Shown here: piece after piece, positions 33,408 through 44,766 of the stretch | Layout of the letters: every line of letters begins with the position of its first letter | Position numbering within the stretch: position 1 is the first letter of the stretch | NCBI GenBank assembly: GCA_016800925.1 | Contig: JABCPU010000002.1 | Coordinates: forward strand, 434,001 to 498,000 | Direction: 5' to 3' | DNA from: Suillus spraguei | Lineage: Eukaryota; Basidiomycota; Agaricomycetes; Boletales; Suillaceae | DNA: 64,000 nt | Position numbers and translations under genes: made by a program | The notes under the pieces: generated by a model | What the model saw: the letters and a program-made list of their open reading frames with translations, nothing else | Told to the model about the DNA's origin: nothing | Databases searched by the model: none

Positions 33408-33565
33408 CGCGGTTTATGCTAGACGGTAGTATGCCCGATCTAAATCTAACAAACATCTAGTAGTCACGTGACACCGACTGAAAAATGAGCTGGTAAAACT
33501 TGTAGTATGATCCTTAACCTGAGAAGCTTGCCAAGTATCGTCCTTTCTCGACTCTTTCTTGAAAG

Positions 33566-36182
33566 ATGGCAGTCACCGGCCTTGCGAAAGTGCGGAACAA
33601 GCGTAAGCAAGAGGAGGTCACAGAGGTCGAGAAAGGTCCTTTTGATGAGGCAGTGGATTTGGAGATGCAGAGCGAAGACGAAGCAGAGGATGAGGACCAA
33701 GAGGGGGATGATACGTCGGATGATGGTGACGTAGATGAATTCCCAGAAATTGATGCTGCCAGTGACAGCGACGAAGAAACCGAGGAAGAGGAGGAAGAGG
33801 AGGACACAGATGACCTTGACGAAGAAGACACCCTTGATGAAAACTCTGATACCAACTCAGACTTACATATATTCCCAAAATCTAAAAAGGTGGTTTCAGA
33901 TATCACCGGACAAACAAAAGTCGTGTACCCAGAGATTGAACCTGACTATGATTCGGACTCCTCAACAGAAGATGTGAGTAGGTTCTAGCTTTTCATTATA
34001 CGTCCTCGTAATGTAACAATCCTTTAGGATCCTAATCGTGTTGGAAACATACCAATGCACTGGTACGATGACCTACCTCACTTGGGCTACAATATCAATG
34101 GCAAAAAAGTGCTTCGTCCAGCTAAAGGTGATGAACTCGATAGATTCCTTCAAACGGTAGAAGATCCAAATTCATGGTACGCAATGCTTTCCTTCCAGTC
34201 AGGTCACACTAATATTTTGCAGGACAACTGCCTTTGACCAAAATGCTCAAATGGACAAACCACTGTCCGCTGAGGAATTAGACATTATCCGTAGATTGCA
34301 AGCCGGGGAAAATCCTGATTCCGAATACAACCCATATGAACCTACTATTGAGTGGTTCACTGGTAGGGGCAAAGAAGAAGTCATGCCTCTCTCATCAGCC
34401 CCAGAACCAAAGCGCAGATGGTTACCAAGTAAATGGGAGAAGCAAAAGGTATACTTTTCCCCGGGCTCCATGTTGCACCTTCTTATTATATTCTTTCTAG
34501 ATCATGAAGATTGTTCGTGCCATCCGCCAAGGTCGAATCGTAGGATCTAAGCCTACTATAGCGGATAGAAAGCAGCAATTCTATCCCATATGGAACGAGC
34601 CACCGTCTAATCAACCTCCCCCATTACCAGCACCAAAACCAAAACTTCCTACGAATTCTGAATCCTACAACCCTCCCGAAGAATACTTGCCAACTGAAGA
34701 GGAGCGGAAACACTGGGAGAATACTGACCCCGAAGATCGCGAACAAGACTACCTCCCGCATAAGTATCCTGCACTTCGTCTGGTTCCCGCATACGACCAG
34801 TTCATCAAGGAACGTTTCAATCGCCAACTTGATCTATATCTTGCACCACGGATACAAAGGGTGAAGCTTAATGTTGACCCCAACAGCCTACTGCCAAAAC
34901 TACCAAGCCCGAATAGCTTACGGCCGTTCCCCAACTACAGATCACTGCAATTCATACATACTAAAGCACGAGTCAGGTGTCTGAGCATAAGTCATGATGG
35001 CGCGTGGGTGGCTAGTGGTGATGAGAGTGGAGTGATCAGCCTCTGGGAGGTCAACGTGGGGCGAGAGGTTAAGCGTTGGAGTTTGGGTAGCAAAGTTGGC
35101 GCCATTGAATGGTGTCCAAGACTTGATACTTGTTTCTTTGTCGCCGGAATGTAAGGATTAGTTGTTCATCACGACCACCGCATTACTGACAGTGCCTTAG
35201 GGAGGAACAGCTACATTTCTTCATACCCCCAAATATTTCTCCTGCCATATTGACCATGACGCAGTCAACCTTGGCACCCGCCACTCTTCCCCCTGCCACT
35301 CAGTCGTCAATTAAATGGATATCGACATCCGGAGCTGCTGAAGACGGACCCATCTTGACAATTGAACTACCAAGCGCATCTGGATTGTCAAGGCAGTTGA
35401 CTTGGCACAGAAAGGGAGACTATTTAGCTTCAGTGTGTGAGCAAAACATTTCGCGAGTGCTTTTAAACCCTAACAGGCCCTGTTTACAGCCAGCAGCGAG
35501 ACTCAAGGTAGTGTTTGGATGCATCAGATCTCTCGCCGACACTCGCAGGCACCTTTCAAAAAAATCAAAGGTGCTGTTCAGATGGTGTTATTCCATCCTA
35601 CGAAGCCCCACTTTTTCGTTGCGGTACGTGTTTTACTCACCGAGCTCCTTGTGTGTTCATTCCAGTGTATTAGACCCAACGTTACGTCAGACTGTATAAC
35701 CTGGCTGAGCAGAAGCTGCTGAAAACTCTTATACCTGGCATCAAATGGATATCATCGATGGACGTACATCCGTCTGGTGACCATATCATTGTTGGTGGCT
35801 ACGACCGAAAGCTGTGCTGGTTCGATCTAGAACTAAGCGAAAAACCGTACAAAGTTCTTCGGTGGGTTATTAGTTTCAATTCAAAGCCTGTCGTTAATTT
35901 CGGCGACTTGCCACTAGCTATCACTCAAGAGCCATTCGATCACTGCATTTTCACCCAACCTACCCTCTTTTTGCGTCCTCATCTGATGACGGCTCGATCC
36001 AAATTTTCCACGCAAGGGTCTACAGTGATCTTATGACGGATCCGTTAATCGTACCCCTCAAGATATTGCGCGGCCATGATGTTCAGGAGGGACTTGGTGT
36101 GCTCCAAATCAAGTGGGTCAACAAGCAGCCATGGTTGGTTAGCGCAGGGGCGGATGGCAGTGTTTCGCTGTGGTGTAGTTGA
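33566..36182 (+). CDS. ERB1: ribosome biogenesis protein ERB1/BOP1
   Basis: WD40 scaffold of the PeBoW (Nop7-Erb1-Ytm1) complex needed for 27S pre-rRNA processing and 60S maturation in the nucleolus. ATG 33566, then a very acidic region (about residues 30-105) with long Asp/Glu runs. The BOP1 N-terminal domain follows: [104 protein letters not shown] and [21 protein letters not shown] repeats begin at [20 protein letters not shown] and end at [17 protein letters not shown], stop 36182. About nine exons, around 760 residues. Normal architecture. Confidence 0.95.
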
Positions 36183-37085
36183 AGATCAGCCCTTTGTCTG
36201 AGTCTCGACTATGACTATGAAATAATCTCTTTGTTGAGTTCGAATCTTCCAGATAGTATGGCTGTGAACCTGAGCATGACTGACGTGGGTATCAAACCGC
36301 CACACTATGATATGTCACCTGAATAGGGCATAGTGCTAGGGTGTCACTGACTAGTGAAATAGGTAGTGTGGTATGTAATTCGATAGCATGACCTATCTCT
36401 CATTCTGAATCTCCGGTAGGATCTCCAACATCTGCCGAGTTTGAGAGCTGCTCGTGCAAATCAGCAGACTAACTAGACATCACCTGGTGGAGAATTATCA
36501 GTTCATCAACTGCTACTGCTACTAGGACAATGAGTTGTCGCTTCGATCTAACAGTTCAGTGCGAGGATATTGCCAGAAGCCCGTCCCGCATTTGCACACT
36601 GAGGGTTTGATGGTTTTCAGTAACTAGGTACGTGAAATGATGGACAACCAAGCAAGTGTTATCTTGAATGAGTTATCGCACCTTCACCTCTGGCGTTGAC
36701 GGTCGCATCTGGTACCTTGCTGGCATTTACCTAGTGGCGACTCCGCTGCTAGATAAAGATACCGACATGCTCAGTCATGACAACGACACACGGAATATCA
36801 CAGTCCCGAACAAGTGAATTTACCCCTGCTCGTGAGTGCATGCATGCCTGGGAGGTACGTAACAGTCCAATGAACACTTTCTTGGGGCTTGCTGCAACCG
36901 AAAGAGGTCTCGACGCCGCCAGTCACGTCGATCAAAACTTAATATTAATTCCTGCATGCCTTGTCTAGAAAGTATATATATCCAATGGACCATTCCAAAA
37001 GACTCAGTCTCTTTCACTAGTTGCTCCCTCCCTCATTCACTGGCTTCCTCACTGTCGTTCGTTACATTGTCCCAAGTCAATCACA
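36183..37085 (+). promoter_or_regulatory. intergenic region with TATA box for the membrane-protein gene
   Basis: About 900 bp without a convincing gene. A clear TATATATA lies at 36973-36980, followed by a pyrimidine-rich stretch (CTCCCTCCCTCATTC) and the ATG at 37086. The rest shows no coding pattern. Confidence 0.55.
36973..36980 (+). promoter_or_regulatory. TATA box of the seven-helix membrane-protein gene
   Basis: TATATATA about 106 bp upstream of the ATG at 37086, followed by pyrimidine-rich start-site-like sequence. Confidence 0.5.
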
Positions 37086-38969
37086 ATGGTTGACTGGAAA
37101 ATCCCGAAGGAAGTAGAGGCAGAAGGAAGTGAGTATCATGCTGAATTTTTAGTAATTTCTTACTCTGATCATTTTGCCCTCGTAGTCCCTTTCACCAAGA
37201 CAGTCTATGTCTTGTTTGGAATTTACATATGGGAAATCTGCACGACTGGCAGATTTGAGTTATCTATATTCTTGGGTAGGCGCAGGTTGGCTTGGCCTTT
37301 GGTCCGTCTCTGTCTCACCTATGATTGTGGCTAACCTTAACGATTACAGAGTATGTGTATTAACCGTTGGCAAATTTCTGATGCTCATGTGGTCTAAAGT
37401 TTTCTTCTTTCTTTGCCGTTACAGCATGCTCTTTGCTTTCATTGGATTGTAAGCCGCTAAGTCATTCCCTCGTGTTACTGACTCAAATCAACACCAGGAT
37501 CATCTTCGTTAATGTATCCACGAAGGTAACATCGCGTTTCCCTCAAATATAAAGTAACTCATCCTTAGTCTCGGTTAGATTGATTGTAATGTTTGTGCTG
37601 TTTCCTATATGTGTGCTATCGCTGACATTGGCCATCCTGAAGGCACTGTACACATTCACTTCTGTGAGCTGGCGGAACATTATTAGAACGATTGAAATTA
37701 ACACGATACTCGCAGATCGCAGGCAATTTAACAATCCTAAGTGCCTCCACTTCACTAATGATCAGAACGTAAATACTGTCTCGCTTATATTGTTTATTGC
37801 AAACTACTGATCTCCCCTTCGAAGCATGGCGCTTTGGGAATGGAATCGCCGGGCAGTTCTGTCGATGCTGGCTCTGTCATTTGGACAGCACGCGATCCTA
37901 ATTCGCACCATAATGACCGTGCAAGCATCATGGGATCACCGGGCTGGGACCTGTGTAGTTGTCAGGACAAACCACATCCTCCTGAGTCTGAACTACGCCT
38001 ACAGCAAGTAACCCAGGTTCTCTGCTATAGTTTGCAACTCACTCGACGTCTACAGCCATGTCGTTTGACTTCGTTATTTTGGTGATGACACTATTCGTTC
38101 TGAGAAAACGTTTCAGGCATGAGGATCTTTCGGGCCTTCTCTATCGTGATGGCTTGGTTTACTTCATCATCACATCAACATGCAACACCGTTCCAGCCGT
38201 AAATCCTCTCAGACATGCTCCCACTCAAGCTGACATCTACATAGGTTTTAGCTGTTCTCAACCTCAACGGTGAGCCAGTCATATTGCAATCTTCTTAGAA
38301 TAAAACCTGACTCGTATTGGAACTCTTAGATGAGATGAATGTGTGAGTAACTTCTACAATTACATTCCGTTTTACCAGATTAAAACAAATGCTGGACTTA
38401 GTATCGCGACGGTAGGTTGCATGGTAGCTTTATTTGTCCGGCTGAACTCTCAATTTCAGGTGCCCGCTGCTGCAGTCTCGTACGTACTCTGTTTTGTTCT
38501 TATGGTCGTTCTTATAACGGCGGACAGAGCTATTGCCGCCTGTCGTGCGTTTATTCGCCTCGATGCACATAACAAGGGCAATGGCGAAAAGGTTCACAAT
38601 AACCCGTCGTCGATTAATGATAATTCCATCACTCCTTCAGTTAGCCCTAGAAGTCCCTGCAGTTCACCATCAGCTCCTGTCAGCTTCCTGCCCTTGCCCA
38701 GTCCTAAGACAATGAAGCCGGGGATTCGTGCTACCATGGGCACTGTGGATTTGTTTGGGTATGAACTTGGTCAAAAGAGAAATTGAAAACATCTGATCAT
38801 AATGCATCCCAGCCCATCACGATCCGCTAGGAACAAGTCCCCTCACGAGCGCGACAGTGACCGCATTTCGGTCGACTCCGAGTCAGACTCGAGGCATCCC
38901 GACCTTCACGATGAGAGGCGCTTGACCGCTCAGATTTCACGTTATATCCGCTTTGGTTCAGCCGTTTGA
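37086..38969 (+). CDS. seven-helix integral membrane protein, mushroom-type family
   Basis: ATG 37086 opens MVDWKIPKEVEAEG, then VPFTKTVYVLFGIYIWEICT and a short loop. Helices follow in small exons: FFFLCRYSMLFAFIGLIIF, STSLM-type region, TIALWEWNRRAVLSMLALSF, GQHAILIRTIMTVQASWD, MSFDFVILVMTLFVLRKRF, DGLVYFIITSTCNTVPAV and VPAAAVSAIAACRAFIRLD. The polar C-terminus has Ser/Pro stretches and, through an intron (about 38760-38810), PSRSARNKSPHERDSDRISV and ERRLTAQISRYIRFGSAV, stop 38969. About eleven exons; some edges in 37460-37830 are uncertain. The pattern matches a large Agaricomycete-specific family of unknown function; a receptor role is only a guess. Confidence 0.72.
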
Positions 38970-39234
38970 GTGGATACTGGACAATGCTTTTTGTTACCGT
39001 TTTATCCTGGATTTTCACAGTTCGGGAGGTTGCAATTTGCAGATGTAGGAGAAAGATGTAATCAAATAGGTTTATTCACCCTAGTTGTTTAGTATATACC
39101 GTGACTTAGAGATAATATGGAGATAGACCTCGAGTTCTGTCATCGCAAGGATAATGCTTTTGGATATATGGTGGTGTATGGATGGCATGACCATAAGTAA
39201 GGCAACTTGATGAGAAGACACCTTAGACTACGCA

Positions 39235-39796
39235 TCACCGCCGACGTGACGGGCGCCCAGACTTCCGCCGCGCTGCTGGCAGTCCTTGGCGGTTCATTCT
39301 AGTCAACTTCGGTACAGGCGTCATGCCCTTTGACCTTCTCCACTCCTCCCTTCGCGAGTTCCTTGGACCGTGAGTTGAGACGCGCGACGGTTTTGTTGTT
39401 GACGGTTTTTCGAGTCATCAAGTTCCATGGCATCTAAAAAGTAATCAGGTGGAAATTTCAAGATTGTATCTAGAGAGCTTATAGACCTGGTGCCGTAGAA
39501 TCATCTGGTAGGGTAGATGTAAGCGAGGATGATTTATGCATTGGACAAACCGAAACAGGCGAAAAGATGCAACTCATCTCCCCCTAGTACTATCTTAAAG
39601 CTTGAAAATGCGACGAACCTTGCGCAGCATCACCTTCCACCGGTTTTGCTGATTCTTCATCTCCATCATCAACTTTCGCCGTCAATTTAGAATTGAGTCT
39701 CTGCAGACGTGCAGCCTCAGTTGCTGCATATACACCTTCTTCACGTTTTTTTGCTCTGAATGAACGCTTTACTTTTGATCGAGTTGATTTTGCCAT
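39235..39796 (-). CDS. UPF0642/YBL028C-type small basic nucleolar protein
   Basis: Start ATG 39796: MAKSTRSKVKRSFRAKKREE, the family's hallmark N-terminus, then ATEAARLQRLNSKLTAKVD and an acidic stretch. An intron or two around 39440-39600 leads to the basic C-terminus: STHGPRNSRREEWRKSKGM, TPVPKLTRMNRQGLPAARR and KSGRPSRRR, stop 39235. The family is highly basic and nucleolar in yeast; function not established. About 125 residues. It lies between two membrane-protein loci and is unrelated to them. Confidence 0.8.
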
Positions 39797-39889
39797 GTTG
39801 ATGACGATGCAGAAGGAGATTCACAAAGGACTTGCAAATGATCATTAGGCTACGCACGTGACATCGAATTATGTCGGCTACTAGTCTTT

Positions 39890-40055
39890 CAAAGTTCGAT
39901 AACTTGCAAAGACTATCAAAGGCAGCCGCTTCAAACCGTCTATCCATTAGGTAGTAGCCATACATTATACCTTTCACTGTGGAGCATCAAACTCGCACCA
40001 AAAGTTATATGATAACTTGTTCTCCAAATAACTCGCACTGTACTACCACGACAAA
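39890..40055 (+). repeat. repeat copy A, overlapping the 3' end of the decayed gene
   Basis: About 165 bp that recurs, in the same orientation, at 42960-43100. Shared stretches include GCAGCCGCTTCAAACC, GATAACTTGTTC and the spaced ATAACTTGCAAAG/GAACTTGCAAGG. Copy A overlaps the last residues of the decayed membrane gene. No terminal inverted repeats were seen. Confidence 0.65.
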
Positions 40056-41707
40056 CTAATATGGAATAAACATTCTCCGGCTCCCTGCACAATAACAGGT
40101 TGATCATATCGAGCTCCTGCGCTACACGCACACTACTACTAGTCGACACATGGATGTGAAAAGCAATTGTCATAGAGGTTGCTGTATCAAGGTTGGCTAC
40201 GAGCTCAGCGTGATATTCTCGAATACCTCGTGTTAGTCGTGGTCCTAAAGAAATTGATGTTTGTGTGCTATAGAAATGGTGAAATCATAGTCGCATGTAG
40301 AGATCGGTGACAGATCGGCATACCGCTGGGAGCGTCGGAGGGAAGAGACCGATATGGAAGCAAGAGATAGCCAAAAAAAACTAGTAAAATGTCAGCGGAA
40401 CAAGAAAATTACATTAGCATTATGATTGTAAAATAACTCACGTGAGTTTTCATCAACACCGTGAAACAGGCCCCTATAATATCACTTATTGAGTGTTATC
40501 GCAGTTCACGGAAGTGTTTCACGGCGATCCAGACTGCGAGACACAGTGCAAGAACCTCCCATACAGTCCCAAGTATCCAAGTCGTGGAAAGCAGAATTGT
40601 GGAATCTCCCCGGTAGCCATTCATGCACACAGCTGCTGGAGAGAACGAATTCCTCTGTTGTTTGCCAGTGAGCTTGATACACTTCATTATCTCATCCATA
40701 ATTAAAACTTACCCCCTAAAAATGCATCGTAAATATTGTGCCTATCACTGAATTGGCGATGCTAATGGCCAGAAAAATGGCAACAACAAATATTAGCACC
40801 TTTCTATACCGTTGATACTTGGCATGTAATCGAGTGATCATGATGACTTGCATGATGTATCAGTCAAGTCAATACCACGGAGGTGTACAGCTCACCACTA
40901 AGTATTACATTTCCAACCCCACTCATCCAATCATTTGCGTCGTTTATGATAAGGCCTGACAAATCCAGCAACATTAGTTATCAGCTTCGCAAGATCACAG
41001 GTTCAAAACAAACTCACAACTGTGGGACGTATTTAGGTGGGAATGGAAAGCACCAGTGCTTAACACTCACTGCATCTGTCATCGATATTGTTGATACGTC
41101 AGTATACCGCCCATCACAAGGAAAAAAGAGTCTATGCGATGAGGCATACCTAATATGAGCATCTTGATTGTAGGAGATGGGTAGTGAGCGCAACATCAAT
41201 GCCTTAAACTTCCAAATGTACACAGCATAACCTATTCCAGTATAACGCACAAATCAGCTAAACTTGGACTTGCTAAGCGTAAATATTGAAGCACAAAGTA
41301 CATACACTGAGACAGAGAAAGGTCATCAGGGACCAGCATCGACTGTGCTATGAATAAGTTGTATTCACGTCGTTCTTTTGATGTGGGAGTCCGCTCACCT
41401 AGATCAGTTCGGCTTATAACACAATTCTAAGCGAGTTGACTGCCCTAGTGGTTGTGTCAACCTACCTCTTGTACGAACGTAAGTCAGATGTCTAGTGTCA
41501 GTGGTCTTTTCCTACATAATCTTGCTCGCCCCAATGGTACATTACCCCGACAGAGCTACCAACTGCGAAATGGCAGCGAAGGTCAGTCATGGTCATCATG
41601 CGGCTGACTCTCCACAAACCTACAAAGTAGCCGGAAGTAATATCCGCATTGATGAACGGCCACCAACTGGGATCATTCGAGACTAGGACCATACTATTAG
41701 AGGCCAT
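39940..41707 (-). pseudogene. decayed multi-pass membrane protein gene (mushroom DUF6533-like family)
   Basis: Pieces in family order on the minus strand: MASNSMVLVSNDPSWWPFIN (start 41707), SSVGVMYHW, CWSLMTFLCLS, ISMTDAVSV, DANDWMSGVGNVILS, MITRLHAKYQRYRKVLIFVV, TTWILGTVWEVLALCLAVWI with AVKHFREL, ACFTVLMKTH, AISCFHIGLFPPTL and REYHAELVANLDTATSM ending in HVSTSSSV. The reading frame breaks several times: exon 1 and the SSVGVMYHW segment do not join in phase; a frameshift separates EEFVLSS from the TTWILG helix (about 40640); and an in-frame TAA at 40496-40498 interrupts between FREL and ACFTVLMKTH. I therefore call it a pseudogene. Family assignment is from remembered motif patterns. Confidence 0.62.
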
Positions 41708-42703
41708 TCAACGCTTGCTTCGCCAAAGTGAGATCTGAGAAATAATATCTGATTGATGGAAGCACGTTGCAGAGAAAGACAATAAACCTTCAAGGATACC
41801 GATGGGATTAAGTTAAAAGTTGTTGGTGAAATTGCAAAGCAATGACTCGTACGGAATGAAGTTTGAACGCCGCAAACTGTTCGCTGCCACTGGTGCGATC
41901 TTCGAAGTATTATTCTTTCCGTATTTGGATGATTGTTGTTACAGTCGAGTGAGGGGTTCGGCTTCAGCAAGAACACCGTTGAACGTTGAATCTTCACAGC
42001 AGGAATGGCGTCTTCGACCTCGTGGCAAACATCGTCAATTACGATACGAGCAGAATCCACTGCTTTTCTTCGAATTCATGTACACACGCAACCAAAAGAA
42101 CATACATGCGCCGTATCCAATTCCCGATCATAAAACACGATTGACGTGTGTAGTGACGAGGGCAGTCGTACAAAGAAAGTGGGAGGCTGTACAAAGGAGA
42201 GAAAGCGCGGTAGTACAAAAGAGTAGGAGCTTGTTGCACAAAGAACAATTACAATTAAATGATGGATAGGAATGGAGGAAGTGGGAACAAAAGCAATGAC
42301 GAATGGGCGGTGGTGGTACACGCGAAGTTAATGAATGACTGATGACCTGGTGATGACCCTAGTTTAGTGATTCATAGAGTACTGAGCGCTGAAATGATGG
42401 GATGGGATTGATGCACCGGCGAATAAAGGAGTAACTAGCCAATTAGGAAAGGAAGAATTTCCTCGATCCGAAAAAACCCGTCCCAAGGAAACGCAGAGAT
42501 CAATGTTAAGATAAAGTAATCGAAAATAGGGAGTGTGAACTGCATGCTTCATGGCGGCACAAGCAAGTGACAGTGGTCGCTTAAAAAGAGGAGAATGAGA
42601 GAGTGTGCAAGCTTGCATTGTCGTCCATAAACGAGCGAGTGTGTGAACGTCCTAAGAAATAAAGAATGAAATATAGATCGTCAGCATATGCAAGGTGAGG
42701 GAG

Positions 42704-42730
42704 CAAAAACAAAAACAAAACAAAACAAAC
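42704..42730 (+). repeat. A/C simple repeat (CAAAA/CAAAAA units)
   Basis: Run of CAAAAA and CAAAA units within purine-rich non-coding sequence. Confidence 0.75.
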
Positions 42731-42959
42731 CTAGAAAAAGACTAAATGCGAGACGATGATTGGAAAACGAAAAGGACCGGCGACGAGCGAAAGGATGGTG
42801 AGGACGAGAAAGAAGAGATGAGTTACGCATATCAAAGTGTGGGGTGGAAGTGAACGGTCACTGAGTAAAAGTTAACATACTTTGGACAGACACTAAACTT
42901 ATTTCAGGCTGATACACACATGCCACACATCTAATCATCATGGGTTGAACGTTGAGTTC

Positions 42960-43100
42960 GAGAACTTGCAAGGACCATGAAAAGCAGCCGCTTCAAACCA
43001 TCTATCCGTTAGATAGTGTGCGCCACACCTTATCAATTGTGGGGCACAAAACCCATACCAAAAATTATACGATAACTTGTTCACCAACTCGTGCTGTCAT
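42960..43100 (+). repeat. repeat copy B, remnant near SmF
   Basis: Second copy of the sequence at 39890-40055, roughly three quarters identical by eye with several small indels. Shared words are GCAGCCGCTTCAAACC, TCTATCCGTTAG/TCTATCCATTAG and ACGATAACTTGTTC. It lies 3.1 kb from copy A and 320 bp beyond the 3' end of SmF. Confidence 0.65.
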
Positions 43101-43420
43101 TGAAGAATGACTGCCAACGTAGAAAGCACTTGAATCAGCCGGTACCGCTGTTGCTGACAGAATTCTGAAAATTGAGTCCACTGCGGGTAATTGGTCATAT
43201 TATGATGCAAGATCGTCTTTCAAGTCTAGACGCCCTCCGCTGCAAACGCAGGTTCAAGGGCGGACGATCATCCAGGTCTTTAATGCATCTACATCGCGAT
43301 AGATCATGCAAACACTATACAAACCTACTCCGATCGAATGAATTCTCGAAAGTCTTATGATACAACAAGAGTAATGGCCACGGGCCATCGGAAACGATAT
43401 TTTGAGTGTACACTGTATGA

Positions 43421-43872
43421 TCATTCCGGAGGAGCTTCCCTGTGAAGTCGCAAAACATATAAGCATAGAAAACTGGAACAAGAGAAATGATACTCATGAT
43501 ATACAGCACGTTGTTACACCTGCAGGAAAGCTGGTAAGAGCATTAACAGTGGATCAATGGAACACATACCTGATGAAGACTTCGCCTAGAGCACCATTCG
43601 ATTTACCGTCTTGGAATTCCTCTGTGTTAGCCAGCTGCGCAGTATATTAGAGATCCATAGAAATGAACATCAAACTCGGTGTACATACCTGGAGGTTCAT
43701 GTACCCATCCGTACTGACAAGGAATCCTTTGTACTCGAGCCCCCATTTTAGCCTTACGAATACTGGTTTCCCGGTAAGTTCCTGCATGAACGGCTTGGGG
43801 TTAACAGGGTTGACCTAGGGTGGATTAATATCACGACATCTAACTATGAGCTTGTTGACGTACCGACGACAT
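43421..43872 (-). CDS. small nuclear ribonucleoprotein SmF
   Basis: Core Sm-ring protein. ATG 43872 gives a three-codon exon MSS, a 60-nt intron and then [42 protein letters not shown] (Sm1). The next exons read [22 protein letters not shown] and CNNVLYI (Sm2). The last splice is not certain: the donor GTATCA after CNNVLYIMx can be joined to an acceptor giving a short TPPE tail that stops at 43421; another acceptor would give a longer tail. Key residues GYMN and RCNN are present. Divergent from NC2-beta, 133 bp between ATGs. Confidence 0.9.
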
Positions 43873-44004
43873 CTTGGTTGTTGATAGAGATGTAGCTAGA
43901 TTCGGACTTCGAAAAAGGCAAAAAAGGAATCACAAAACACAACCTGTGACAGACTCACTTCAATTCGCTTTCGGTCGCGTTCGCGCTGTTAACTTGTGCA
44001 AAAC

Positions 44005-44688
44005 ATGTCAGACCGTGAAGGACACTCGGGAGCCGGTCCGTCGGATGAAGATCTATCACTGCCGAAGGCGACCGTCGCAAAGATGATTAGCGGTATGTCT
44101 TGGAAGCATGTAGTGCATTTTCTGACCTCTTACATTGTTATTCGTTTCCCATTACCTGGTTTCCCAGAACTACTACCAACTGAGGTCACATGTGCGAAGG
44201 ATACGCGAGATCTAGTTATAGAGTGTTGTGTAGGTGAACATCGTCAACGATCTTCTTGTGCCTTGATAGGGCTCACACATTTGGTAGAATTCATTCACTT
44301 GATCTCGTCGGAGGCCAATGAGATATGTGAGCAAGAATCCAAGAAGACAATAGCACCAGAGCATATCATCACGGCATTGAAGGTATGTTTCTGATTGACC
44401 TCTATCCTCCGCTGACTTTGCTGTAGCGGCTAGGCTTCGATTCCTTCACAACTGAAGTTGAAGATGTCTTGAAAGATCACAAGCAGCAACAAAAAGTATG
44501 TGAAGCTCGTACTGGTACCTGGCGTATGATGGACTTTGTTTTAGGACCGGGAAAAGAAGGCAGACAAAATAAAAGATTCGGGTTTAACGCCAGAAGAACT
44601 TATGGCAAAGCAAGAAGAGCTTTTCGCTGCAAGTCGTGCAAGATTCGCTCAACCGCAGGGGCAGCAACAGCCATCGGCGGAAACTTAA
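44005..44688 (+). CDS. negative cofactor 2 beta (DR1/Ncb2)
   Basis: Histone-fold subunit of NC2, which binds TBP on DNA and blocks TFIIA/TFIIB entry. ATG 44005: MSDREGHSGAGPSDEDLSLP KATVAKMISE, then LLPTEVTCAKDTRDLVIECC V, EFIHLISSEANEICEQESKK and TIAPEHIITALK, the H2B-like histone fold. After an intron: RLGFDSFTTEVEDVLKDHKQ QQK and DREKKADKIKDSGLTPEELM with a Gln-rich end ARFAQPQGQQQPSAET, stop 44688. Five exons, about 145 residues, the usual size. Convergent with the MAK32-like gene (79 bp). Confidence 0.94.
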
Positions 44689-44766
44689 CGGGTGGCACCA
44701 ACAGCGAACATCCATGGTACCCGCAATTCATATTATTGTTGTATCGGACCTTGTACATCAGTACTT

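Larger units (their letters stand above)
41708..43420 (+). other. 1.7-kb gene-poor stretch
   Basis: No convincing gene. 42000-42900 is markedly purine-rich on the plus strand, with an A/C simple repeat at 42704-42730. Open frames here lack family patterns and overlap on both strands. It contains repeat copy B at 42960-43100. It may hold a heavily decayed remainder of the neighbouring membrane-protein locus. Confidence 0.5.

Noticed and set aside
33514..33906. Ser-rich open frame antisense to the ERB1 N-terminus
   Set aside because: It is the mirror of the Asp/Glu codon runs of ERB1; antisense GAA/GAT codons read as Ser and Leu.
41683..42060. 125-codon minus-strand frame upstream of the decayed membrane gene
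   Set aside because: No family pattern and no plausible join to the decayed gene, which already has its own start at 41707.
43421..43520. Apparent missing splice donor in the last intron of SmF
   Set aside because: A canonical GTATCA donor with an alternative GAAG acceptor gives a short in-frame tail, so no defect need be assumed.
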